Shown here one piece after another: positions 6,135 through 12,433 of a stretch of DNA of 12,433 nucleotides. The stretch's first letter is position 1; each line of letters opens with the position of its first letter. The stretch is taken from the NCBI GenBank assembly GCA_964564655.1, contig CAZMBO010000047.1:1-12433 (forward strand). The letters run 5' to 3'. Source of the DNA: UBA8687 sp964564655 (GTDB lineage: Bacteria; Nitrospinota; Nitrospinia; Nitrospinales; VA-1). Position numbers and translations under genes: made by a program. The notes beneath the pieces were generated by a model. That model did no database searches, had not been told where the DNA came from, and saw only the letters and a program-made list of their open reading frames with translations.

Positions 6135-6637
6135 TGCCAAAGTCGATCGCAGTTTTCGGATTGATGGTTGGCTTAACTTTTAATTTAAGTCTAGCCTCCG
6201 GACAGAGATCCGATTTTTATGAAGCTTCTGATTTTGAATCTGTAAATATTATCAAGACAGCTTCTGGTATCTGTCCCCAAAATAGAAAAACTAGAACAGC
6301 CCCTGGCAGATATCTTAAAAAAACCAATCCACTGGCGCCGACCAAAGAAAATATTCAAAAAGGCAAGGAATTATTTTTAAAAAATGCAAAGCCAACGGCT
6401 TGCAAACTCTGCCATGGAATTGGAGGCAACGGAAATGGAAATTTGGCAAGAGGGATGGAGCCACCCCCTAGAAACTTTACTTGCGGAAAAGTGATGAAAG
6501 ATCTGTTGGATGGGCAACTATTTTGGGTTATTCGAAATGGCTCTAAAGGCACAGCCATGCCGGCGCACAAATTTTCTTTGAGCACAGAGCAGATTTGGCA
6601 ACTCATCCTATATATACGAAGGTTTTTAGAAACTTAA
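6134..6637 (+). CDS. Monoheme cytochrome c, paralogue B of a tandem pair
   Basis: A 167-residue exported cytochrome (signal peptide about 1-22). It aligns almost without gaps to the preceding protein from GICPQ onward: GICPQ (Cys47), YLKKTNPL, PTACKLCHG (haem site 90-94), GNGNGNLARGM, PPPRNFTC (Cys117), DGQLFWVIRNGS, and GTAMP (Met142, likely sixth ligand). It lacks the His/Gly-rich linker of paralogue A. It starts on the A of the preceding stop codon. This is a tandem duplication with divergence of the leader and linker, so the two may serve different partners or redox potentials; that last point is inference. Confidence 0.9.
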   Translation: MPKSIAVFGLMVGLTFNLSLASGQRSDFYEASDFESVNIIKTASGICPQNRKTRTAPGRYLKKTNPLAPTKENIQKGKELFLKNAKPTACKLCHGIGGNGNGNLARGMEPPPRNFTCGKVMKDLLDGQLFWVIRNGSKGTAMPAHKFSLSTEQIWQLILYIRRFLET

Positions 6638-6702
6638 TCGTAATATTTTGCTTAACAAATAGGTCACTTATTTAAGTCGTAAATTAAACACGGAGTACAA
6701 AT

Positions 6703-7687
6703 ATGTTTAGCTGGTGGAAAAATTTTTCTGTTTTTTCTTTTTTAGCACTGGGCTTGCTTTTGCCCTCATCGCTCTGGGCAGGGAACGATGGTTATGCTAA
6801 AAAAATCATCAACAGCCAATGCAAGGGCTGTCACCGTTTTGAGGGGAAACCAAAATCAAAATTTGAACTCAAGGCTCCCGATTTAATGTGGGGTGGAGTG
6901 AAATACCAAAGACCTTGGTTGATTCGACGGCTATTAGGACAAGAGGAGAATCTTTATCCCAACGGGTACCGTTGGGATAAGTTGCGTCTATCGCTAAAAC
7001 ATATGATTTTGACTATTGAAGAGGCAAAAGTAGTGGCGGATTATATGGAAAAAAATTTACTGGATTCTCGTGTAAAAAAAAGCCTTATCGATATGTCGAC
7101 CTTTACGAAAATGGAGGCAGCGTTGGGTGCAGAATTATTCAAGGAATATTCCTGTTTAGGTTGCCATCAAATCAAGGACGATGAGGGAAAGCTTATCGGC
7201 GGCCCTATTAGTACAACCCTGTTTGATGCGGGTAACCGTTATACTCTAGACTGGTGGAGTCGATTTGCAGAAAATCCACAGGACTTTACGCCGCATAGTG
7301 GCGAGTATCTTGCTGATATCAGCAAAAGAAAAGCACGACATATAATCGGCTATGTTATGACTCTGGGCGCAAAGGATTTTAAATATTACGAGCCCTGGAA
7401 ATCGAAAGAATTCCAGAATACAGATATAGAGAGGGGAGCAAAAGTTTATAAAGAGTATTGCGTGCAATGTCATGGAAAAAAAGGCGGAGGGGATGGCCCG
7501 GGGGCAAAGGGGCTCGATCCGAAACCCGCTGTTCATGAAGAATTGCCTTTGAGTGAATATCCAGATGATTATCTTTATAACCTTATTTTTTACGGAGGAA
7601 AAAGCGTTGGGAAATCACCTAATATGCCAGACTGGGGGCTGACCTTGTCTAGACAAAACCTGGCAGATGTTATTGCCTACCTTCGTT
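6703..7687 (+). CDS. Triheme cytochrome c, 3' end lost in assembly gap
   Basis: 328 residues are readable before the N run. A signal peptide covers 1-26 (cleavage near WAG). Three haem-binding domains follow: CKGCH (40-44), CLGCH (151-155) and CVQCH (253-257). Likely sixth ligands are Met101 (LKHMILTIEEAK) for the first and Met308 (SPNMPDW) for the third. The second domain has no Met where one is expected, and His198 is a candidate. The third domain (CHGKKGGGDGPGAKGLDPKP) is of the same type as the small cytochromes upstream. The sequence breaks at VIAYLR, which is normally within a few residues of the end of such a domain, so little may be missing. A GGAG eight bases before the ATG is a good ribosome site. 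Residues read across the gap are not reliable because the gap length is unknown. Confidence 0.9.
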
Positions 7688-7787
7688 NNNNNNNNNNNNN
7701 NNNNNNNNNNNNNNNNNNNNNNNNNNNNNNNNNNNNNNNNNNNNNNNNNNNNNNNNNNNNNNNNNNNNNNNNNNNNNNNNNNNNNNN
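7688..7787. other. Assembly gap of 100 N
   Basis: Exactly 100 N, the common placeholder for a scaffold gap of unknown length. It interrupts the triheme cytochrome gene. About 26 known bases then separate it from the end of ettA and contain no identifiable gene. Additional genes could be missing here. Confidence 0.97.
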
Positions 7788-7813
7788 AGACAGTTTGGGG
7801 AATAGAAAATGAA

Positions 7814-9487
7814 CTAACGTATGGTGAGTTTTTTATATTTTGAACGACGATTTTCTTCCTTTCCTCCCAATTCCTGTTTTCTTTTCTCCTGATACTCTTC
7901 AAAATTACCTTCGAACCAGCGTACTTTACTATTTCCTTCAAAAACGAGTAAATGGGTACAAATTCGGTCAAGAAAAAAGCGATCATGGCTGATAACCAGC
8001 GCACAACCATTAAAGTCGAGAATGGCATTTTCAAGGTTTCGCAGAGTTGTTACATCTAGATCATTGGTTGGTTCATCTAGGAGGAGTACATTACCTCCAC
8101 GTCGTAATAGCTTGGCTAAGTGGACCCGGTTGCGCTCGCCACCAGAAAGCTCTCCTACCTTTTTTTGTTGATCAGGCCCTTTAAAATTGAAGCGACCTAC
8201 ATAAGCCCGTGAGTTGATTGTTTTTCCTGCAACTTCTATATGCTCAGTTCCTCCTGTAATTTCTTGGAACACAGTATTTTCTGCACCCAAGTCGTGCCGA
8301 TGTTGATCGACATAAGATAACTGTACGGTGGATCCCAGTTTTAGAGTTCCTGAATCTGGTTGTTCTTCGCCTGCGATCATTTTGAAGAGGGTTGTTTTTC
8401 CTGTGCCGTTGGGGCCAACTAGTCCAACGACAGCTCCACGCGGAACTGAAAAGGTAAGGCCTGTAAAGATAGGATCGCCTCCATAACCTTTTGCTAATGA
8501 TTCCACTTCAATAACTTGCTCTCCGAGTTGTGGGCCCGGTGCAATTTGTATTTCCAGTGTATTATCCTCTATATCTATTTTTCGGGATGACAACTTTTCA
8601 TATTCGTTGATTCTTCCCTTATTATTTTTTCTGCGTGCGCCGGGAGTTTCCCGAAGCCATTGCAATTCTTTATCAAGTCGTTTTTGCAAAGTGGAGGCAG
8701 TCTTTTCCCGTCGCCGTAAAATTTCAGCTTTTTGTTCCAACCAAGAAGAGTAATTGCCTTCGAAAGGTATTCCTTTTCCAACTTCCAGTTCAAGAATCCA
8801 TTTAGTGATATTATCAAGAAAATACCGATCATGAGTTGAAACTATAACGTTGCCAGGATAGTTAGATAGAGTATCTTCCAGCCATTGAACAGTTTCAGCA
8901 TCGAGATGATTAGTGGGTTCATCGAGAAGTATCATATCGGGTTTTTGCAATAGTAGTTTGCATAAGGCGACCCGGCGTGCTTCTCCCCCTGAAAGAGTTC
9001 CGGCTTTTTGGTCGTCAGCAGGTAGAACCAAAGCATCCATAGCAACTTCTACCTGTCGGTCAAGTTCCCAGCCATCGACGGCATCGATCTGGTCTTGCAA
9101 GCGTCCCATTTTATCCATGGCTTTTTCCATTTCATCATCGGACATAGGCTCGGCCATTTTGGCGCTGATGGCGTTAAACTCTTTGATCATTTTTTTGATA
9201 TCACCGAAAGCCTGTTCCACATTTTCGCGCACGGTTTGATCGTTATCCAAAACAGGTTCTTGCGGAAGAAAACCAATTGTGGAACCTTTTAACGGAGTCG
9301 CTTGGCCTTCAAACTCTTTATCTTCGCCAGCCATAATTTTAAGTAGAGTGGATTTCCCTGAACCGTTTTCACCAACGATGCCGATTTTTGCCCCATGATA
9401 AAAACTGAGATTAATTCCATTGAGAACCTCGTTGCGACCGTACCTCTTAATGAGGCCCTGCATAGTAAAGATATATTCTCCTGACAT
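7814..9487 (-). CDS. ettA: ABC-F protein EttA, energy-dependent translational throttle
   Basis: A 557-residue soluble twin-ATPase, the length of E. coli EttA (about 555). EttA binds the ribosomal E site and gates entry into elongation according to ADP/ATP ratio. Domain 1 has Walker A GENGSGKST (39-47), signature LSGGE (164-168) and Walker B DEPTNHLD (188-195). The arm region between them carries VDGWELDRQ (136-144). The inter-domain linker is highly charged (about 245-310, with PGARRKNNKGR at 281-291), as in the P-site tRNA-interaction motif of ABC-F proteins. Domain 2 has GPNGTGKT (357-364), LSGGE (446-450) and DEPTNDLD (470-477). There are no membrane segments, so it is not a transporter. 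GAGG lies a few bases before the ATG. The region downstream of its stop is the assembly gap. Confidence 0.96.
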   Translation of the reverse strand: MSGEYIFTMQGLIKRYGRNEVLNGINLSFYHGAKIGIVGENGSGKSTLLKIMAGEDKEFEGQATPLKGSTIGFLPQEPVLDNDQTVRENVEQAFGDIKKMIKEFNAISAKMAEPMSDDEMEKAMDKMGRLQDQIDAVDGWELDRQVEVAMDALVLPADDQKAGTLSGGEARRVALCKLLLQKPDMILLDEPTNHLDAETVQWLEDTLSNYPGNVIVSTHDRYFLDNITKWILELEVGKGIPFEGNYSSWLEQKAEILRRREKTASTLQKRLDKELQWLRETPGARRKNNKGRINEYEKLSSRKIDIEDNTLEIQIAPGPQLGEQVIEVESLAKGYGGDPIFTGLTFSVPRGAVVGLVGPNGTGKTTLFKMIAGEEQPDSGTLKLGSTVQLSYVDQHRHDLGAENTVFQEITGGTEHIEVAGKTINSRAYVGRFNFKGPDQQKKVGELSGGERNRVHLAKLLRRGGNVLLLDEPTNDLDVTTLRNLENAILDFNGCALVISHDRFFLDRICTHLLVFEGNSKVRWFEGNFEEYQEKRKQELGGKEENRRSKYKKLTIR

Positions 9488-9517
9488 AATTCCTCGTAGT
9501 TAAAATTCCAATAAACC

Positions 9518-9534
9518 TGCATTGAATCAGTGCA
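9518..9534. promoter_or_regulatory. 17-bp imperfect palindrome upstream of ettA
   Basis: TGCA-nine bases-TGCA, in which seven of eight base pairs around the central base are symmetric (TGA/TCA inner arms plus TGCA outer arms). It lies 31 bases before the ettA ATG, in the expected leader or promoter zone. With a central spacer of one base it is more like an operator than an RNA hairpin. It may be chance. Confidence 0.3.
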
Positions 9535-9579
9535 ACATTTTTAAACTTAAAAAAATACTTTTATATCAAATTTTGCAGT

Positions 9580-9616
9580 AAAAAGGGGAGGGCGTTTTTC
9601 AGAGGGGAAAAGCCCT
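9580..9616 (-). terminator. Probable intrinsic terminator at the end of the zinc-ribbon methyltransferase gene
   Basis: On the minus strand AGGGC-TTTTC, a 6-base loop, GAAAA, a 2-base bulge and GCCCT form a hairpin (9589-9616) that overlaps the final codons and stop. It is followed by TCCCC and then five T. It would separate this gene from ettA downstream. Confidence 0.5.
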
Positions 9617-10255
9617 TTGCAATAGAATAAAGTCGAACTGATTATTTAAAATAATTTGGAATCCTATTCTCTCTGCAATCCATTGGAATGATTTGGATGA
9701 ATAAAAAGCGATATGAGTAGGATCGCGCTTGTAATACCATTTTGAAAATTTTTTTTCGCAGGGTTTCCCATCCTCTAATGGGTAAAAGTGAGTCATTACG
9801 GCAAGGAAACCGCAGGGGGAAATACAGGCTGTTGCTTGTTGAATATCCTGCATTGGGTTTTTGAAATGTTCAAAAGTTTCTGTAGAGATAACCAAGTCAT
9901 AATTTTTATTTTTCGGAAAATTGGGAAAAAAATTGAGATCATAAATCTCAGTTTTGATCCCTTCTTTTTCCAGTATGGTTTTTAGTACCGGCTCGTATCC
10001 ACAGCCAAAATCCAGCGCAGTTTTTAACGATGGGCAGTGCTTTTTAATAAGAGTAATTTTTTTCATGAACATTTTCACATAACCTTCATTGTCGAGGCTA
10101 TTTTCATGTTCTCGATATCGTGTTATCTCAGATTCGGCCGGAATATGGAATTCGGGAGGAACAAATATCAACCCACAAAAGTTGCAAAGTTGGTATTCCC
10201 GATTTTCCCCTGTAGTAAAAAATTTAGCAGCGGTGCTGCAAAGTGGACAATTCAT
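9599..10255 (-). CDS. Zinc-ribbon plus class I SAM-dependent methyltransferase
   Basis: A 218-residue cytoplasmic protein. The N-terminus holds a zinc ribbon: CPLC (Cys3, Cys6) and CNFCG (Cys24, Cys27). A class I methyltransferase domain follows, with motif I ALDFGCGYEPVL (80-91), an acidic residue after strand two (IYDLNF, Asp106), STETFEHF (124-131) and a C-terminal WYYKRDPTHIAFY (173-185). This zinc-ribbon/methyltransferase layout is frequent among bacterial Methyltransf_11/12-type proteins, some in surface-polysaccharide or natural-product clusters, but the neighbours here give no such context and the substrate is unknown. The start at 10255 has only a weak ribosome site. It is divergent from efp. 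A tract of eight G lies 18 bases before the start codon. Confidence 0.85.
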   Translation of the reverse strand: MNCPLCSTAAKFFTTGENREYQLCNFCGLIFVPPEFHIPAESEITRYREHENSLDNEGYVKMFMKKITLIKKHCPSLKTALDFGCGYEPVLKTILEKEGIKTEIYDLNFFPNFPKNKNYDLVISTETFEHFKNPMQDIQQATACISPCGFLAVMTHFYPLEDGKPCEKKFSKWYYKRDPTHIAFYSSKSFQWIAERIGFQIILNNQFDFILLQRAFPL

Positions 10256-10302
10256 ATTTCAGAGCTAATTGAGGGGGGGGTGCATGACTCCCCTGATTTA
10301 TC

Positions 10303-10330
10303 TTGATTCTTAAGACCCGCTCTATATAAT
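10303..10330 (+). promoter_or_regulatory. Strong sigma70-type promoter for efp
   Basis: TTGATT (4/6 match) is followed after 16 bases by a perfect TATAAT. The predicted transcript starts near 10337, about 60 bases before the efp ATG. This is the best promoter match in the window, as expected for a constitutive translation factor. Confidence 0.65.
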
Positions 10331-10398
10331 CACACAATCTAGTTTTCTCTAAGTCATAAAACAACGGAGTAAAATTTGTTCATTGAGGTATTCAAATA

Positions 10399-10971
10399 AT
10401 GGTCGCATTTGTAAATGGCAATGGGTTGCGTTCCGGTTACGTGATTAAGGTAAAAGGGGTCCTGTATCGAGTTATGACAGCAGAACACCGTACGCCAGGA
10501 AAAGGCAAAGCCTTCATGCAGGCTAAATTAAGGAACCTTAAGGACGGCACACAGACTGAAATCAAATTTCGGGCCGATGAAACCGTCGAACGGGCGGAAA
10601 TGGAACAAGTTGATATGGAATATCTTTACGAAGATCCTTCGGGGTATTGTTTTATGAACTGCGAAACCTATGAACAGATTTTTCTGGGTGAGAAAATTAT
10701 TGGCGATGGAAAAAAATTTATGCTACCCAATACCCGTCTCATCGTAGAGTTTTGCGATAATGCTGCGATCGGTGTATCTTTTCCTGAAATGGTTGAGTTG
10801 AAGGTGACAGATACGGAGCCTGGATTGAAGGGTGCAACCGCATCCGGATCGGGGAAACCAGCCACTTTGGAAACAGGACTGGTCGTGACAGTGCCTCAAT
10901 TCATCAAGATAGGCGAATCGGTCAGAGTTTCGACAACTTCCGGCGAATATCTGGAGCGGGTAAAGCCCTGA
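10399..10971 (+). CDS. efp: Elongation factor P
   Basis: A 190-residue EF-P of standard length. EF-P enters the ribosome between the P and E sites and relieves stalling at polyproline. The loop RTPGKGKAF places Lys35 at the position of E. coli Lys34, the residue that is beta-lysylated there. No EpmA/EpmB-type modification gene is in this window, so the modification state is unknown. The three-domain architecture is supported by YLYEDPSGYCFMN (75-87), the OB-fold domain from about 120, and the C-terminal signature DTEPGLKGATASGSGKPATL with SGEYLERVK at the end. GAGG ten bases upstream is the likely ribosome site. Confidence 0.97.
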   Translation: MVAFVNGNGLRSGYVIKVKGVLYRVMTAEHRTPGKGKAFMQAKLRNLKDGTQTEIKFRADETVERAEMEQVDMEYLYEDPSGYCFMNCETYEQIFLGEKIIGDGKKFMLPNTRLIVEFCDNAAIGVSFPEMVELKVTDTEPGLKGATASGSGKPATLETGLVVTVPQFIKIGESVRVSTTSGEYLERVKP

Positions 10972-10985
10972 CCTATTTTGCATAT

Positions 10986-11021
10986 TTAATTGCGTCATCT
11001 AACTTGCTCCGCCGCAATTAA
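10986..11021 (+). terminator. Inverted repeat after efp, possible weak terminator
   Basis: TTAATTGCG (10986-10994) and CGCAATTAA (11013-11021) are perfectly complementary across an 18-base loop, starting 14 bases after the efp stop. Only TTTG follows, so this is a poor match to an intrinsic terminator. It could be a transcript-end structure or a protein site. Confidence 0.35.
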
Positions 11022-11040
11022 TTTGCCAGTCTATTATTAT

Positions 11041-11069
11041 TTGACTTACCCCCTATATTTAATTAGAGT
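11041..11069 (+). promoter_or_regulatory. Candidate promoter for tolQ
   Basis: TTGACT (5/6) is separated by 17 bases from TAGAGT (4/6), about 80 bases before the tolQ ATG. It lies just after the inverted repeat that follows efp, so tolQ probably begins its own transcript. Confidence 0.4.
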
Positions 11070-11150
11070 TAGCTATTAGAATATTTGATTAAAGTTTGCC
11101 TAATTACCACCTCCTTTAAAGTCCAGCCCTCTCGAAAAGAGATATAGAGG

Positions 11151-11948
11151 ATGATTCCTGACCAACCTTTAGGTATTGTTGAACTGGTAATGCAATCTAG
11201 CATGATGGCGAAATGTGTTTTGCTTATCCTGTGTTTTTTTTCTATTACTTCTTGGGCCATTATGTTGAATAAGTATTTTGTATACAAGGCTGCGAAAAAT
11301 GAAGATAGCAAATTTCTGGAAGTATTTTCAAAAAACGAAAACCTCACACAGATATATAATTTTGCTAAAAAATTGAGGCTGAGTCCATTGGCGCGGTTAT
11401 TTTTAACCGGCTATCGGGAGTTATATTTGTTTCAGAAAATGGCAAAGGAAGACAGAAAAAAGAGTGGTGGGCTGCCTTTGTCATCTGGAGAGAGGTTAAC
11501 GGAAAGAGATATAAAGGGAATCAATCTTGCTCTGAATAAATCTATCAACCGAGAAGTGGAAAGATTTTCTAAAAGATTAGAGTTTCTAGCGACCACAGGT
11601 AGCACGACCCCTTTCATCGGTTTGTTTGGTACGGTGTGGGGCATCATGCATTCTTTTCGATCCATTGGAATTCAGGGTACGGCAAGTATAGGAGGTGTGG
11701 CACCTGGCATAGCGGAGGCTCTAATTGCTACCGCAGCAGGGCTTGGTGCTGCTATTCCGGCAGTTATTTTTTTTAATTATCTCAACAACAAGGTTTTCGT
11801 TTTGACCTCCTCCATGGATGATTTTTGTCAGGACTTTATTTATTTAGCTGAAAAAAACTTTACTCCATTCCAGAAAAAAGATGCTCAGACAAAAACCGCG
11901 ACGAAAAAAGAAACTAAGCCTAAGGCAACAGAGAAACAAGCGAAATAA
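11151..11948 (+). CDS. tolQ: TolQ/ExbB family proton-channel subunit
   Basis: A 265-residue inner-membrane protein of the proton-driven Tol motor that maintains the outer membrane during division. Three membrane helices are visible: about 20-38, 148-170 and 187-208. The diagnostic stretch is TGSTTPFIGLFGTVWGI (149-165), including the conserved Thr/Pro/Gly residues of the channel helix, followed by GIAEALIATAAGLGAAIPA (186-204). The cytoplasmic loop includes a Lys/Ser/Gly-rich stretch (about 97-118). The C-terminus ends in a Lys/Thr-rich tail (240-265) not typical of the roughly 230-residue E. coli TolQ. ExbB is the alternative name, but the following gene and the length favour TolQ. The GAGG just upstream touches the ATG; an AAGAG nine bases further up may serve instead. 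Confidence 0.9.
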   Translation: MIPDQPLGIVELVMQSSMMAKCVLLILCFFSITSWAIMLNKYFVYKAAKNEDSKFLEVFSKNENLTQIYNFAKKLRLSPLARLFLTGYRELYLFQKMAKEDRKKSGGLPLSSGERLTERDIKGINLALNKSINREVERFSKRLEFLATTGSTTPFIGLFGTVWGIMHSFRSIGIQGTASIGGVAPGIAEALIATAAGLGAAIPAVIFFNYLNNKVFVLTSSMDDFCQDFIYLAEKNFTPFQKKDAQTKTATKKETKPKATEKQAK

Positions 11949-11963
11949 TTCCTAAAAAAACTA

Positions 11964-12365
11964 ATGGTGAAACGACGACGACCCTTTTTAGCTGATATCA
12001 ATGTAACTCCATTTGTGGATGTCATGCTGGTGTTGCTCGTGATTTTTATGATTACGGCTCCTCTAATGCAGCATGGCATGGATGTCCAACTACCCAAAGA
12101 GTCCATCGCACCCATAGCCATTAAAGAAATTCCCACAGTAACTGTGAAGAGCAATAAAAAAATATTTTGGAAGCAAGAAGAGTTGGCAAACCTGATGGCG
12201 TTGACCCGGAAGGTCAAACAGTATATTGGAGTGGATAAGAGTGCCAGCTTATATTTGCGTGCAGACAAAATGCTTGATTATGGATTTGTAATGCATGTCA
12301 TGGCTACAGTTAAAGAGGCAGGAGTCGAAAATATTGGAATGGTGACCGACCCATTGAGCCCATGA
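11964..12365 (+). CDS. tolR: TolR/ExbD family proton-channel subunit
   Basis: A 133-residue single-pass inner-membrane protein that partners TolQ. The N-terminus is basic (VKRRRPFLADINVTP), followed by the membrane helix FVDVMLVLLVIFMITAP (17-33). Asp19 is the proton-translocating residue, equivalent to Asp23 of E. coli TolR. The periplasmic part has LPKES and the usual LYLRADK (96-102) and ending block. It follows tolQ by 15 bases. Its stop TGA overlaps the ATG of the next gene (ATGA). ExbD is nearly indistinguishable by sequence; the neighbouring TolQ-like gene supports TolR. Confidence 0.9.
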   Translation: MVKRRRPFLADINVTPFVDVMLVLLVIFMITAPLMQHGMDVQLPKESIAPIAIKEIPTVTVKSNKKIFWKQEELANLMALTRKVKQYIGVDKSASLYLRADKMLDYGFVMHVMATVKEAGVENIGMVTDPLSP

Positions 12366-12433
12366 GAGCTGAGTTTCCTAAGTCGATTGATTTTAACCAA
12401 ATGCTCGTTTTCTCTGTTTTTGGGCATTTAGTC
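12362..12433 (+). CDS. Start of a TolA/TonB-like gene (partial, 24 codons)
   Basis: An open frame begins at the ATG overlapping the tolR stop (ATGA) and runs to the window edge. The visible 24 residues begin MRAEFPKSIDFNQ and turn hydrophobic (MLVFSVFGHLV), with a His in the first membrane segment as in many TolA/TonB N-termini. Operon position directly after tolQ and tolR makes TolA/TonB the expected product, but 24 residues cannot distinguish the two. Confidence 0.65.
   Translation, partial: MRAEFPKSIDFNQMLVFSVFGHLV

Noticed and set aside
5123..7687. Calling the cytochrome block part of a nitrite oxidoreductase cluster
   Set aside because: No molybdopterin or iron-sulfur subunit is visible; the idea rests only on an uncertain guess at the organism.
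7788..7812. C-terminal residues of the trihaem cytochrome read after the N run
   Set aside because: The frame depends on the placeholder gap length, so the peptide is not supported.
10037..10306. Plus-strand open frame of 89 codons over the zinc-ribbon methyltransferase start
   Set aside because: It is antisense to a well-supported gene, has no ribosome site and shows no protein-like pattern.
1..12433. Search for tRNA, rRNA, CRISPR repeats, insertion sequences, integrase or phage genes
   Set aside because: I saw no cloverleaf-like segments, regularly spaced repeats, transposase motifs or attachment-site duplications; the intergenic regions are short.

Overview
The window reads as a piece of a draft bacterial chromosome, not a plasmid, phage or island. 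It carries housekeeping genes (Maf, EttA, EF-P, Tol system) mixed with a block of exported c-type cytochromes. The Tol genes and the many signal peptides indicate a Gram-negative, respiring cell. The moderate-to-low GC, the three TTG/GTG starts and the tandem small cytochromes would fit a marine nitrite-oxidiser-like lineage such as Nitrospinota. That placement is only my impression from protein style and is not shown by the sequence. A run of exactly 100 N (7688-7787) is the usual placeholder for a scaffold gap of unknown size.

Layout. (1) 1-593, minus: Maf nucleotide pyrophosphatase, cut by the window edge. (2) 788-1183, plus: a leaderless single-domain parvulin, overlapping tail to tail with (3) 1161-2279, minus: a radical SAM/SPASM enzyme with a TTG start. 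(4) 2397-2675, minus: a 92-residue protein of unknown family, also TTG-started. (5) 2790-4403, minus: a two-gene unit of an exported SAM-type methyltransferase and a BASS-family sodium symporter. (6) 4556-7687, plus: a DUF1566 exported protein followed by three small monoheme cytochromes c, two of them clear tandem paralogues, and a triheme cytochrome c that runs into the gap. (7) 7814-9487, minus: ettA. (8) 9599-10255, minus: a zinc-ribbon methyltransferase. (9) 10399-10971, plus: efp with a good sigma70-type promoter. (10) 11151 to the end, plus: tolQ, tolR and the first codons of a TolA/TonB-like gene that starts inside the tolR stop codon.

How the parts work together. The cytochrome block encodes six visible haem sites in four secreted proteins and looks like a periplasmic electron-carrier set. 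Its redox partner (oxidase, reductase or dehydrogenase) is not in the window and may lie in or beyond the gap. The methyltransferase/BASS pair and the cytochrome block are transcribed divergently from one 140-bp region in which I can place a promoter for each direction. EttA and EF-P both act at the ribosome near the E site but sit on opposite strands with a methyltransferase between them. TolQ, TolR and the following gene form the usual proton-driven envelope motor operon.

I found no tRNA, rRNA, CRISPR array, insertion sequence or prophage gene. No gene-free stretch exceeds 300 bases. The most unusual items are the secreted methyltransferase, the radical SAM/orphan pair, and the paired cytochromes with two extra conserved cysteines.
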